Positions 51,838 through 61,035 are shown, counted from the stretch's first letter. The stretch is 64,000 bases of DNA from Lachnospiraceae bacterium UBA7196 (GCA_002490835.1 DKUU01000006.1:1-64000), one strand, 5' to 3'. A program made the numbers and translations. Notes: generated by a model from the sequence alone, not told the origin.

Positions 51838-51885
51838 ATTTCAGATGTAAAAGCAAGGAAAACAAAACAGAAAGGAACAAACGAC

Positions 51886-52722
51886 ATGTCAAAGAATCCA
51901 AGTCTCTCTTTCGAGGTATTTCCGCCAAAGAAGGAAGAAGAGTTTGATAATATATTTGAATTTTTGAGAGAGGCCGCAAAGCTTCATCCCGCTTCGATCA
52001 GCTGTACCTACGGCGCGGGCGGCTCCCGTGCGGGAAAGACCATCGAGATCGCTTCCTTCATCCAAAAGGAGCTGCAGATCGACGCCATCGCCCACATCAC
52101 CTGCGTCGGTTTCACCAGAGCCGACCTTGAGAAAAATTGTGAAGCCCTTCAGGCCGCAGGCGTAAACCACGTACTGGCACTGCGCGGAGACAGGCCGCAG
52201 CACATGACGGACGAACAATTTAACAGCCGGGAATTTTTCTTCGCAACCGATTTGGTCAAATACTTAAAAGAGCATACCTCTTTGCAGCTCTCCGGCGCCT
52301 GCTATCCTGAGAAACATTTTGAGTCGCCCAGTTTAGAAGAAGACTTAAGACATTTAAAGGAAAAGGTAGACGCGGGCGTCACCTCTCTGGTCACCCAGAT
52401 GTTTTTTGATAACAGCTGTTTTTATTCCTTCATGGAAAAAGTGCGGGCCATGGACATCACCGTCCCTGTTCACGCCGGTATCATGCCCATCACTACGGCC
52501 AGACAGCTCGGCACCACCGTATCCCTCTCCGGCTCCTCCGTACCGAAGGAATTGGCGGATCTGATCGCCACTTACGGGGATGATAAGGAGGACATGCGCA
52601 AAGCAGGCATTGACTACGCCGTACGCCAAATCCGTGACCTGAAAGAACACGGGGTGGACGGCATCCATATCTATTCCATGAACAAATTAAAGACCACAAA
52701 AGAGATTTGCGGCTTGATCTAA
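51886..52722 (+). CDS. metF: Methylenetetrahydrofolate reductase
   Basis: A 278-residue FAD-dependent reductase making methyl-THF for methionine synthesis or the reductive acetyl-CoA route. It has SLSFEVFPPKKEEE, SCTYGAGGSRAGKT, HVLALRGDRPQ and VHAGIMPITTARQL, all typical. AAAGGA precedes the ATG at 51886, chosen over longer open-frame starts. No metV-like partner gene is adjacent. The NSS transporter follows on the same strand after 31 bases. Confidence 0.93.
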   Translation: MSKNPSLSFEVFPPKKEEEFDNIFEFLREAAKLHPASISCTYGAGGSRAGKTIEIASFIQKELQIDAIAHITCVGFTRADLEKNCEALQAAGVNHVLALRGDRPQHMTDEQFNSREFFFATDLVKYLKEHTSLQLSGACYPEKHFESPSLEEDLRHLKEKVDAGVTSLVTQMFFDNSCFYSFMEKVRAMDITVPVHAGIMPITTARQLGTTVSLSGSSVPKELADLIATYGDDKEDMRKAGIDYAVRQIRDLKEHGVDGIHIYSMNKLKTTKEICGLI

Positions 52723-52753
52723 CCGAAAAAATGTTATTGAGGGGGAAAGGAAC

Positions 52754-54115
52754 TTGGAACGGGAAAAATTAGGCTCAAGGATGGGCTTTATTCTCTTATC
52801 GGCCGGCTGCGCGATCGGCATCGGCAATGTATGGCGTTTTCCGTACATTGCAGGTATGTACGGCGGCGGTATGTTCGTGCTGTTCTACCTGTTGTTTCTC
52901 GCTGCCATGGGGATTCCCGTGATGACCATGGAATTTGCCGTGGGACGCGCCAGCAGAAAAAGTATCATTAAGAGCTTTACAGAATTGGAAAAGCCGGGGC
53001 AGAAATGGCACATACACGGCTATCTGGGTATGATCGCCAACTATCTTTTGATGATGTTCTACACCTCGGTAGCCGGCTGGATGCTGTACTATTTCTACCT
53101 GATGCTGACCGGACGGTTTACCGGAAAAAACACCGCGCAGGTAGCTGACATATTTCAGGGCATGCTTGACAGCCCCTCTGTGATGACGGTAAGCATGATG
53201 ATCATCGTAGTGGCGGGCATGCTGATCTGTTCCGTCGGCCTGCAAAAAGGCGTGGAAAACATCACCAAGCTCATGATGTCCCTGCTCCTTATCATCATTA
53301 TAATACTGGCTGTCCGCAGTATGACGCTGCCGGGCGGTATCGAAGGCTTGAAATTTTATCTTCTGCCGGATGTGCAGAGAATGAAAGATGTGGGTATCAC
53401 GGAAACAATAACAGCCGCTATGAATCAGGCCTTCTTTACGCTCAGTCTGGGAATCGGTTCCATGGCCATCTTCGGAAGCTATATTGATAAAAGCCGCACT
53501 CTACTGGGTGAATCAGTGAACATAGCGGTCTTGGATACCTTTGTAGCGCTGGTATCGGGACTGATCATCTTTCCGACCTGCTTTTCCTTTGGCATCAGTC
53601 CGGATATGGGACCCAGTCTGATCTTCATCACTCTTCCCAATATTTTTAACCATATGGCAGGCGGACGCGTCTGGGGGACATTATTCTTCGTATTTATGAC
53701 CTTTGCGGCCTTCTCCACCATACTGGCCGTATTTGAGAACATCATCTCCTGCGGCATGGATCTGTTCCACTGGAGCCGGAAAAAATCCAGTCTCATGAAT
53801 CTGGCCGCGCTCACCGTACTCTCGCTCCCCTGCGTGTTCGGGTACAATATCTGGTCCTCCTTCCAGCCGCGCGGCGCAGGCAGCACCGTTTTAGATCTGG
53901 AAGACTTCATTGTCAGCAATGTAATCCTGCCGATCGGCGCGCTCGTCTATCTGCTGTTTTGCGTGACCAGATACGGCTGGGGATTTGAGAACTATCTGGC
54001 AGAAGTCAATACGGGCGAGGGACTCAGGATGCCGAAAGGAATCCGCATCTATATGACCTTTATCCTGCCGGTACTGCTTGTGTTTTTGACTTTGAAGGGG
54101 TGGATCGGGTTTTAA
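52754..54115 (+). CDS. Neurotransmitter:sodium symporter family transporter
   Basis: A 453-residue NSS (SLC6/LeuT-fold) transporter with about 11-12 membrane helices. The TM1 signature is AIGIGNVWRFPYIAGMYGGGMF and REKLGSRMGFILLSAG precedes it, as in bacterial TnaT/MhsT types, which carry tryptophan or other amino acids with sodium. The start is a TTG at 52754 with GAGGGGG upstream; later ATGs would cut into the conserved N-terminus. It follows metF closely and may share its transcript. Confidence 0.92.
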   Translation: MEREKLGSRMGFILLSAGCAIGIGNVWRFPYIAGMYGGGMFVLFYLLFLAAMGIPVMTMEFAVGRASRKSIIKSFTELEKPGQKWHIHGYLGMIANYLLMMFYTSVAGWMLYYFYLMLTGRFTGKNTAQVADIFQGMLDSPSVMTVSMMIIVVAGMLICSVGLQKGVENITKLMMSLLLIIIIILAVRSMTLPGGIEGLKFYLLPDVQRMKDVGITETITAAMNQAFFTLSLGIGSMAIFGSYIDKSRTLLGESVNIAVLDTFVALVSGLIIFPTCFSFGISPDMGPSLIFITLPNIFNHMAGGRVWGTLFFVFMTFAAFSTILAVFENIISCGMDLFHWSRKKSSLMNLAALTVLSLPCVFGYNIWSSFQPRGAGSTVLDLEDFIVSNVILPIGALVYLLFCVTRYGWGFENYLAEVNTGEGLRMPKGIRIYMTFILPVLLVFLTLKGWIGF

Positions 54116-54534
54116 GCTGCACTGTTTAAAATAATATCGAGCATTTCCCGGGGAGTGACAATAAATACTCTTTTGGGAAAATGTTTTAAATTCCCTGTCA
54201 CAAGATATGCATCTTCTTCTTTTCGTTCTTCTACTACAACCTCGTAAAATACTTGATCCTTTGGATCCGGCAGTTTTTCACCTAATGTCATAACCGATGG
54301 CATCACATAAACAGCCTGTCTTTCTATATTCTCCAACACATCGTAAATGATTCTATCAGTAAAATGAAATTTTGGACGTGCAAGCACTTCCCTGTATTCT
54401 CTTACAATTTCTTCATTCACAATCGGGACGATAGAACCCATAAATACCAATTCCATTACATTTCCGGGAACGGAATTCCATTTTAACATAGCGGAAACCA
54501 ACACATTTGTGTCAATCACAGCATAATATTTCAT
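54112..54534 (-). CDS. PIN-domain toxin (VapC-like)
   Basis: A 140-residue PIN-domain protein of the COG1569-like group, a predicted RNase toxin. The first catalytic Asp is in VIDTNVLVSAML (D8), a Glu follows in VNEEIVREYREV, and acidic residues in LPDPKDQVFYEVV and EEDAYLVTGNLKHFP complete the site. GAGG precedes the ATG at 54534. The antitoxin gene lies directly upstream with a 10-base gap, so the two form one operon. It converges on the NSS gene with a 4-base overlap of coding ends. More A/T-rich than neighbours. Confidence 0.88.
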   Translation of the reverse strand: MKYYAVIDTNVLVSAMLKWNSVPGNVMELVFMGSIVPIVNEEIVREYREVLARPKFHFTDRIIYDVLENIERQAVYVMPSVMTLGEKLPDPKDQVFYEVVVEERKEEDAYLVTGNLKHFPKRVFIVTPREMLDIILNSAA

Positions 54535-54544
54535 ATACTTTACC

Positions 54545-54826
54545 TCATTTTCTCGCTCCCGCAATTTCTGCATTGATTTCATCCAGTGTCATGTCCGCTA
54601 TCCCATTTTCTTCCGCAATCCGACTGGCCTCCTTCATGGCTTCCACCGCGCGATTTCCAACAATATCATCAAGTTTCATACTAAATGGGATTCCATTTTC
54701 CTGAATCAACCTTGAAATGCACATACGCATATAGGTCGGAAGATCGATTCCGAGACGTTCACAAATATTAGCCGCTTTTATTCTGGTTTTATCATCCGTG
54801 CGAAACTGAACTAATGAATTTGCCAT
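54545..54826 (-). CDS. RelB/DinJ-type antitoxin
   Basis: A 93-residue RelB/DinJ-family antitoxin: MANSLVQFRTDDKTRIKAANICERLGIDLPTYMRMCISRLIQENGIPF is the ribbon-helix-helix DNA-binding part; the acidic C-terminus would wrap the toxin. RelB/DinJ antitoxins usually pair with RelE/YafQ toxins; here the partner is a PIN nuclease. AAGGGAG precedes the ATG at 54826. A palindromic operator lies upstream. Confidence 0.9.
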   Translation of the reverse strand: MANSLVQFRTDDKTRIKAANICERLGIDLPTYMRMCISRLIQENGIPFSMKLDDIVGNRAVEAMKEASRIAEENGIADMTLDEINAEIAGARK

Positions 54827-54848
54827 AGCATCATCTCCCTTCCTGTTT

Positions 54849-54898
54849 ATTATGACACATATTGCGATCATTTGCAATCATCTGATGACAATATGTGT
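54849..54898 (-). promoter_or_regulatory. Toxin-antitoxin promoter and operator
   Basis: On the reverse strand TTGCAA (54877-54872) and CATAAT (54854-54849) are 17 bases apart. ACACATATTG (54855-54864) and CAATATGTGT (54889-54898) are a perfect 10-bp inverted repeat around the -35, with ATCATTTG/ATCATCTG direct repeats inside. This is typical of an autoregulated RHH antitoxin. Confidence 0.7.
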
Positions 54899-54912
54899 GC
54901 ATTCTAAAATGA

Positions 54913-56352
54913 CTATCTTACTCTTTTTGTTGCCACCGAAGTCCAAAACGTCGGATTCGGATCATAATAAAAAAATACCACAGTCTTGTCCGTAATATAA
55001 TAGTCCCAGTTTTCCGGATTGTATACCTTTTTATCTAATATTGCGTTTATCTGCTCTTCTATTTCTTCGTCAGAGTCATCAATAAACCGGTCCACAGTAA
55101 CGATCTCCCCTGTACTGCAGTCAATCGTAATACCATCCAATGCCGAATAGGGATGTACTCCGCCCGCATAAGCAACATCATTAAACAGCAAACTGACATA
55201 ATCATCACCGGCATAAGTAACACCCTGAAACATCAGGCTGTTAAATGGTACACTTGGCGCATCTCTGTACTCTTCATCCATATATGTTTCCGAATCCTGC
55301 CGATAGGCCTCTTGCTTTGCATCATAAAAAGTTTGCAGTGTTTCATTCAAAACAACCGGATAAGCCTCGTCAAAATAGAAACACTCTATATCATAGTAAA
55401 AGTACTCGTCGCCATTCTGATCATGAAACGCTTCATGTTCCTGTTTACTATTTCCATACTTTGCTTCAGCTGTATCTATCTCTATCTCTTCATCTTCCAC
55501 AATATAATACTTATTTTTGTGTTCCAAGGACTTCCATTCTATTAAACTGAAATCCAAATCGTCTATTGCAATCCACTCATCACTGCCTGCTAACATGATT
55601 TCATCTTCATCATTTACTTTACAATACGCAATAGCACTGTTTCTCCAACTAAATTCAATATGATTGTTTTCCTTTAATGTGAAAATATCAAACTGTCGCA
55701 GGAACTCTTCTTTGCTAACAGGTTCTCCGTTAATTGTCGCCTTATCCGGCTGATAATCATCGTAAAACCCCGTGATATATGCCCCCTGTTCATAAGTAAA
55801 ACAGACATAACCATTGCCGGCGTTTTCGCCATTCCCGCAGGACATAAGGACAAGATGATTATCCATATAACATAAATAATTGATTCCTCCCCAATCTTCC
55901 GTTTCGTACAGATCTGCAACTTTTTCCGCTTTTGCTTCTTCATAGGTAAATACAGCAACAGATGTGGACGAACCTATAATCAATTCAGGAATATCATTCT
56001 TGTCAAAATCATGTATCCCTACATAAGCGTATCCATTAAAGCCAAATTCTGACATAAAGTTATAAGGGTCAGCAAGATTACTTTGCATATTTCTGATAAT
56101 ATTTTTATAGGCGTCCTGCCATGTAACGCTTATTTCTGTTACGTCCTCTTCCGCACTTCCCTTTCTCTCTGCCTCATTTACATAAGCGGCACTTGACTCT
56201 GTCTCTCCAATTACATCTAAATCCTCTGCCTCCGTAATCTTTTCAACTATATCTTGTTCCTGCTTCACGCCCTCATCTTCACTATTTATTTTCTGGCATC
56301 CTGTCAAGTAAAAAACAAGTAGAAATATTGAGAGAATATATACTTTTTTCAT
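54913..56352 (-). CDS. Lipoprotein with DUF3298/RsiV-like domain
   Basis: A 479-residue lipoprotein. The signal ends in the lipobox LTGC (near residue 19). A Glu/Asp-rich linker follows, then a region with FDKNDIPELIIGSSTSVAVFTYE (FG-GAP-like acidic loop) and a C-terminal domain with FQGVTYAGDDYVSLLFNDVAYAGGVHPYSALDGITIDCSTGEIV, typical of DUF3298/RsiV. RsiV binds lysozyme in Bacillus; here no sigma-factor gene is adjacent, so the role is open. The gene is clearly A/T-richer than the flanking housekeeping genes. Confidence 0.8.
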   Translation of the reverse strand: MKKVYILSIFLLVFYLTGCQKINSEDEGVKQEQDIVEKITEAEDLDVIGETESSAAYVNEAERKGSAEEDVTEISVTWQDAYKNIIRNMQSNLADPYNFMSEFGFNGYAYVGIHDFDKNDIPELIIGSSTSVAVFTYEEAKAEKVADLYETEDWGGINYLCYMDNHLVLMSCGNGENAGNGYVCFTYEQGAYITGFYDDYQPDKATINGEPVSKEEFLRQFDIFTLKENNHIEFSWRNSAIAYCKVNDEDEIMLAGSDEWIAIDDLDFSLIEWKSLEHKNKYYIVEDEEIEIDTAEAKYGNSKQEHEAFHDQNGDEYFYYDIECFYFDEAYPVVLNETLQTFYDAKQEAYRQDSETYMDEEYRDAPSVPFNSLMFQGVTYAGDDYVSLLFNDVAYAGGVHPYSALDGITIDCSTGEIVTVDRFIDDSDEEIEEQINAILDKKVYNPENWDYYITDKTVVFFYYDPNPTFWTSVATKRVR

Positions 56353-56425
56353 ACTTATTTTCCTCTTCTAACAAGCTTTATTGGTTTCCCTCATATATTA
56401 GTACATAAAATCCGCCCCTCTATTT

Positions 56426-57436
56426 CTACTCCCACGGAATCAACGGATTCTCGATCTTCTTATCCCGCAGCATCAGGTTCTTCACCGCCTCATCCACAGG
56501 CATCCCGCCAAACAATACCGCATTCACCTGCTCGATGATAGGCAGCTGCACGTCATATTTTTCTGCAAGGCCCATAGCCGCCTTGGCTGAATAGACGCCC
56601 TCCACTACCATCTTCACCTCGTCCATCGCCTGCTCCATGGTATAGCCTTTGCCGATCAGGATACCGGCGCGGCGGTTTCTGGAGTGCATGGAAGCACAGG
56701 TCACGATCAGGTCTCCGATGCCGGTAAGGCCGCTGAAGGTCTCGATCCTGCCGCCCATGGCAAGCCCCAGTCTCGCGATCTCCGTGATCCCTCTGGTGAT
56801 CAGCGCCGCCTTTGTGTTATCCCCATAGCCAAGCCCGTCCGCGATGCCCGCCGCCAGCGCCACCACATTCTTTAAGGCCGCGCCCAGCTCGATGCCCGGC
56901 ACATCCGGACTGATGTAGACGCGGAACGCCTCGTTCATAAAAATATTTTGCAGATACTCTGCCGTAGCCTTCTTTGCCGCGCCCACCACGATCGTCGTGG
57001 GAATGCCTCTGCCCACTTCCTCCGCATGGGACGGCCCCGAAAGCACCGCCACTTCCGCCTGCGGTATCTCCTCCTCAATGATCTGGGACAGCGTCAAAAG
57101 AGTCTTCTCCTCGATACCCTTCGCCACATTGACAATGATCTGCCCTTCCTTCACATAAGGCTTCATGGAATGGGACGTGCTTCTCGTGTAGGGCGAAGGG
57201 ACCGCCAGCACCAGCACATCCCTATCCCGCACCGCGGTCTCTAAATCCGTGGTAAACATCATATCTTCCGGCAGTTTCACACCGGGCAGCTTATCTTTAT
57301 GCTCCCGTTCCTTATGAAGCATCTCAATCTCCGCTTCCATAATGGACCAGACCGTAACCTGATGTCCATTCTTATGAAGAAGAACCGCCAGAGCCGTCCC
57401 CCAGCTTCCCGCGCCAATGATACTGATGTTTGCCAT
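56426..57436 (-). CDS. gpsA: Glycerol-3-phosphate dehydrogenase [NAD(P)+]
   Basis: A 336-residue dehydrogenase that makes glycerol-3-phosphate for phospholipids. The NAD motif is GAGSWGTALA, the catalytic Lys is in AALKNVVALAAGIADGLGYGDN, and GLTGIGDLIVTCASMHSRNRRAG is typical. The ATG at 57436 has AAAGGAGG upstream; the longer frame runs through a hairpin spacer. It follows plsY, as in the conserved der-plsY-gpsA order. Confidence 0.96.
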   Translation of the reverse strand: MANISIIGAGSWGTALAVLLHKNGHQVTVWSIMEAEIEMLHKEREHKDKLPGVKLPEDMMFTTDLETAVRDRDVLVLAVPSPYTRSTSHSMKPYVKEGQIIVNVAKGIEEKTLLTLSQIIEEEIPQAEVAVLSGPSHAEEVGRGIPTTIVVGAAKKATAEYLQNIFMNEAFRVYISPDVPGIELGAALKNVVALAAGIADGLGYGDNTKAALITRGITEIARLGLAMGGRIETFSGLTGIGDLIVTCASMHSRNRRAGILIGKGYTMEQAMDEVKMVVEGVYSAKAAMGLAEKYDVQLPIIEQVNAVLFGGMPVDEAVKNLMLRDKKIENPLIPWE

Positions 57437-57595
57437 AAAATCTCCTCCTTTATCGAAGCGCTTTTTTGCGAAGATACGCGACGAGAATCTCAAAGTTTTC
57501 CGAAGGAATACTTTACTCGTCATGCGATCCCGAGTTTGTGGCTCCATTACAAACTCGCGATTGAAAAATAAGGTCATCAGACTTATTTTTCAATC
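57437..57595. repeat. Hairpin cluster in the plsY-gpsA spacer
   Basis: Three hairpins lie in tandem. A perfect 14-bp stem, GATTGAAAAATAAG (57559-57572) with its complement (57582-57595), includes the plsY stop codon. CGAGTTTGT (57531-57539) pairs with ACAAACTCG (57549-57557). A longer imperfect stem runs from GACGAG (57480) to CTCGTC (57521) with a GAA loop at 57502-57504. They could protect plsY mRNA or lower gpsA read-through. No T-run follows any of them. Confidence 0.65.
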
Positions 57596-58266
57596 TCCCT
57601 CCTTTTCTGCGTTTTCTTCCGCTCCTCACTTTTGTGCGTCAGATACGTTTTCCGCTCCGTTCCCTGCAAAAGCCGCTTGATATTCTCCCGATGCTTCCAA
57701 TATGCCATGACCGTCAAAAATCCGGCGATCACATACATCTCGATCAAAAGCGCCTGCGTCATGCCGAATATCCCCATCTGGCCCAGTATCACCAGTTCGA
57801 TCATAAAGCCGGCATAAACCAGAAGCGATCCCAGCGATACATAGTGCGTGATAAAGAAAGCGCCGAAAAATAAAATCAGTCCCATGGGGATCAGATAAGG
57901 ATGAAAGGACAGGATCAATCCCGCTGTGGCCGCAATCCCCTTGCCGCCTTTGAAATTCAGGTAGAAAGGAAAATTATGCCCGATGATGGCCCCCATTGCC
58001 GTATACATCTTCAGCAGATAGACCATGTCCGGATGGGACTTGTCAAAAATAACCGCTGTTATTACAACCGCCAGTATGCACTTCATGATATCTCCGAAAA
58101 GCACCAAAAGCCCCGCCTTCGTCCCAAATACCCGCAGCGTATTCGTTGTGCCGGCATTGCCGCTCCCGTAATTTCTGATATCTATGCCATGCAGTTTTCC
58201 ATAGATATAGGCCGTCTGAAACAGTCCAAACCCATAACCGATCAGTAAGCAAATAACCCGTTCCAC
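57583..58266 (-). CDS. plsY: Acyl-phosphate:glycerol-3-phosphate acyltransferase
   Basis: A 227-residue membrane enzyme, the first acylation of phospholipid synthesis, with about five membrane helices. Motif 1 is GSGNAGTTNTLRVFG, motif 2 HNFPFYLNFKGGKGIAATAG. The C-terminus has a 30-residue basic tail longer than usual. The start is GTG at 58266, two bases after the der stop. Substrate glycerol-3-phosphate comes from GpsA encoded downstream. Confidence 0.95.
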   Translation of the reverse strand: MERVICLLIGYGFGLFQTAYIYGKLHGIDIRNYGSGNAGTTNTLRVFGTKAGLLVLFGDIMKCILAVVITAVIFDKSHPDMVYLLKMYTAMGAIIGHNFPFYLNFKGGKGIAATAGLILSFHPYLIPMGLILFFGAFFITHYVSLGSLLVYAGFMIELVILGQMGIFGMTQALLIEMYVIAGFLTVMAYWKHRENIKRLLQGTERKTYLTHKSEERKKTQKRREIEK

Positions 58267-58268
58267 TT

Positions 58269-59606
58269 TTACTGCTTTTCCTTTCTCTCTCTGACAAAAA
58301 ATTTCAGAGGCGTCCCCATAAACCCAAAGGTATCCCGAATCTGATTTTCCAAATAACGCAGATAAGAGAAGTGCATCAGTCCCTTATCGTTTACAAAAAT
58401 CACGAAGGTTGGCGGCTTCACCGCCACCTGCGTGGTATAGTAGATACGCAACCGTTTCCCCTTATCGGACGGGGGCTGCTGCAGCGCGACCGCCTCTGTG
58501 ACGATCTCATTGAGCACGCCGGTAGCAATGCGCATGGAGTGATTCTCATTCACCGCGTCGATGACCTCATAGAGCTTCATCAGGCGCTGTCCGCTCACCG
58601 CCGAGATAAACATGATCTCCGCGTAGGACATAAAAGATAACACCTGTCTTATTTTCTCCGTGTATTCTTTTACCGTCTTATTATCCTTCTCCACGGCATC
58701 CCATTTATTCACCGCGATAATCACGGCCTTTCCCCTGTCATGGGCAATACCGGCGATCTTAGCGTCCTGTTCCGTCACGCCCTCCACAGCGTCGATTACC
58801 AACACCGCGATATCAGCCCGCTCCACCGCGGACACCGTGCGGATGATCATATACCGCTCCAGCTCTTCTTTGATCTTATTCTTTCTCCTAAGCCCTGCCG
58901 TATCAATGAAGACATATTCTTTCCCGTTATGGGTAATTTCCGTATCCACGGCATCTCTGGTTGTTCCCGCAATATCCGAAACGATCAGACGGTTCTCCCC
59001 GATCAAACGGTTGATGATGGAAGATTTTCCGACATTCGGTTTGCCGACGATGGCGACCTTGATACGATCGTCCTCCTCTTCCTCTGTCTCCTCCTCCCCG
59101 AAATGAGAGATCACCTCGTCCAACAGTTCGCCGAAGCCCAGCTTGTTGGTGGCCGAAATGGGAAAGGGCTCGCCGATGCCCAGATTATAAAACTCATAAA
59201 CATCCGCCATATACTTCTGATAGCTGTCCACCTTATTGACCGCAAGGATCACCGGCTTCTTTGCCCGCCTAAGCATGTCCGCCACCTGCGTATCCGCATC
59301 CTGAAGCCCCTGCTTCACATCTACCAGAAAAACGATCACGTCCGCTGTGTCAATGGCGATCTGCGCCTGCTCCCGCATCTGGGAAAGGATGATATCTTTA
59401 CTGTCCGGCTCGATTCCGCCGGTATCGATAAGCGTAAAATTATGGTCAAGCCAGTTGACATCCGTATAAATGCGGTCTCTGGTAATACCCGGCGTATCTT
59501 TCACAATCGCTATATTTTCACCCGCCAAAGCGTTAAACAGGGTGGATTTACCGACGTTTGGCCGCCCCACCACCGCTACGATCGGTTTGGAATTCTTCTT
59601 ACTCAT
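58269..59606 (-). CDS. der: Ribosome-assembly GTPase Der (EngA)
   Basis: A 445-residue GTPase with two G domains in tandem: GRPNVGKSTLFN with DTPGITRD and NKVD, then GKPNVGKSSIINRL with DIAGTTRDAVD and NKWD, and a C-terminal KH-like domain. It acts in 50S subunit assembly. The ATG at 59606 has GGAG about seven bases upstream; the long upstream open frame is not needed. It heads der-plsY-gpsA. Confidence 0.97.
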   Translation of the reverse strand: MSKKNSKPIVAVVGRPNVGKSTLFNALAGENIAIVKDTPGITRDRIYTDVNWLDHNFTLIDTGGIEPDSKDIILSQMREQAQIAIDTADVIVFLVDVKQGLQDADTQVADMLRRAKKPVILAVNKVDSYQKYMADVYEFYNLGIGEPFPISATNKLGFGELLDEVISHFGEEETEEEEDDRIKVAIVGKPNVGKSSIINRLIGENRLIVSDIAGTTRDAVDTEITHNGKEYVFIDTAGLRRKNKIKEELERYMIIRTVSAVERADIAVLVIDAVEGVTEQDAKIAGIAHDRGKAVIIAVNKWDAVEKDNKTVKEYTEKIRQVLSFMSYAEIMFISAVSGQRLMKLYEVIDAVNENHSMRIATGVLNEIVTEAVALQQPPSDKGKRLRIYYTTQVAVKPPTFVIFVNDKGLMHFSYLRYLENQIRDTFGFMGTPLKFFVRERKEKQ

Positions 59607-59733
59607 GCCAAATCTCCATAAATTTCCTTTTCCTAACTTCATATACCGCTTGATTATACAAAATCCCAACGCTCTTGTAAAGCAAAACTCGCGTTCTCCG
59701 TCACGCATGGCAGGGAAAAGACATGGAATCCGC

Positions 59734-59763
59734 TTGACACATTCCCCCCATAAATGATATAAA
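59734..59763 (+). promoter_or_regulatory. prs promoter
   Basis: TTGACA (59734-59739) and TATAAA (59758-59763), 18 bases apart, lie about 75 bases before the PRPP synthetase start. The region also separates the divergent der gene. Confidence 0.7.
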
Positions 59764-59836
59764 ATCCTTGTAAGGAACTCGTGAAGCATCATCAGGAAAA
59801 CTGATAGAGCAAAAGATATCGGAGATACTTCAAATC

Positions 59837-61030
59837 ATGCCTAACACAGAACAGCTCGAACATTCGATGCCAGTGGCCGCAGTCAAGATCCTTGCGCCCA
59901 AGGCGGCGCTTCCTCTGGCGGAAAAAATCAACAGCCATCTGGTAGACTACCGCAAACATTTAAAAAATAACGTGAAAAACGATCCGGCTTTTCACGGCTA
60001 CATGGAAGACAACTACCTCATGGAAGTAAATTGCCCGCGATTCGGCACCGGTGAGGGCAAAGCCGTCCTCTATGATTCCGTGCGCGGCAAGGACATCTTT
60101 CTTTTGACGGATGTCTGCAACCACAGCATTACTTACAGCATGAACGGCTTTACCAACCATATGTCGCCCGACGATCACTATCAGGACTTAAAGCGGATCA
60201 TCTCCGCCATCAACGGCAAAGCGCACCGCATCAACGTGATCATGCCCTTTCTCTACGAAGGCAGGCAGCACAAGCGAAACGGGCGCGAATCCCTTGACTG
60301 CGCCTACGCAATCAAGGAACTGATGGACATGGGCGTATCAAACTTCATCACCTTCGACGCCCACGATCCGAGGGTCCAAAATTCCGTCCCCATCAAGGGC
60401 TTTGACAATTTCACACCGCCCTACCAGTTCATCCGCGCGCTCCTGCGCATGGAAAAGAACCTCATCATCGACAAGGAGCATACCATCGTCATCAGTCCCG
60501 ACGAAGGCGCGCTCGATCGGGCCGTTTACTTTGCAAACGTGCTGGGCGTAGATACGGGCATGTTTTATAAGCGCCGGGATTACTCTACCATCGTGGACGG
60601 CAAGAATCCCATTGTGGCCCATGAATTTCTGGGGGATAACATCGACGGCAAGGACGTGATCGTCATCGATGATATGATCTCCTCCGGCGGCAGCATGATC
60701 GACACCGCCAGACAGTTAAAGAAAATGAACGCCAAACGGGTCTTTGTCTGCTGCACCTTCGGTCTTTTTACAGACGGGCTGTCGGCTTTCGACGCGGCTT
60801 ATGAGAACTGCTACATCGACAGGATCGTGACCACAAATCTCTGCTACCAGCCGCCGGAACTGCGGGAGAAACCCTACTACATAGAAGCGGATATGAGTAA
60901 GTTCATCGCCTCCATCATCGACTTTATGAACCACGACGCTTCCATGGCGAATATCTACACCCCGACGGACAAGATCCACCAGATCCTTGCAAAATATAAT
61001 AATCGCGAAGTAAGCGGGCTGGATATCTGA
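59837..61030 (+). CDS. prs: Ribose-phosphate pyrophosphokinase (long form)
   Basis: A 397-residue PRPP synthetase, about 80 residues longer than the classical form. The flexible-loop and ATP region is MPFLYEGRQHKRNGRESLDCAYA, with ITFDAHDPRVQNSVPIKGFDNF, and the PRPP-binding loop is VIVIDDMISSGGSMIDTA. Extra length is at the N-terminus and C-terminus. This longer type is common in Lachnospiraceae and Bacteroidetes. CGGAGA lies 12 bases before the ATG, rather far. A terminator follows. Confidence 0.93.
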   Translation: MPNTEQLEHSMPVAAVKILAPKAALPLAEKINSHLVDYRKHLKNNVKNDPAFHGYMEDNYLMEVNCPRFGTGEGKAVLYDSVRGKDIFLLTDVCNHSITYSMNGFTNHMSPDDHYQDLKRIISAINGKAHRINVIMPFLYEGRQHKRNGRESLDCAYAIKELMDMGVSNFITFDAHDPRVQNSVPIKGFDNFTPPYQFIRALLRMEKNLIIDKEHTIVISPDEGALDRAVYFANVLGVDTGMFYKRRDYSTIVDGKNPIVAHEFLGDNIDGKDVIVIDDMISSGGSMIDTARQLKKMNAKRVFVCCTFGLFTDGLSAFDAAYENCYIDRIVTTNLCYQPPELREKPYYIEADMSKFIASIIDFMNHDASMANIYTPTDKIHQILAKYNNREVSGLDI

Positions 61031-61035
61031 TCAAA

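Noticed and set aside
51708..51885. S-box or other riboswitch before metF
   Set aside because: The leader is short, no S-box core motif was found, and the inverted repeat lies upstream of the promoter rather than in the transcript.
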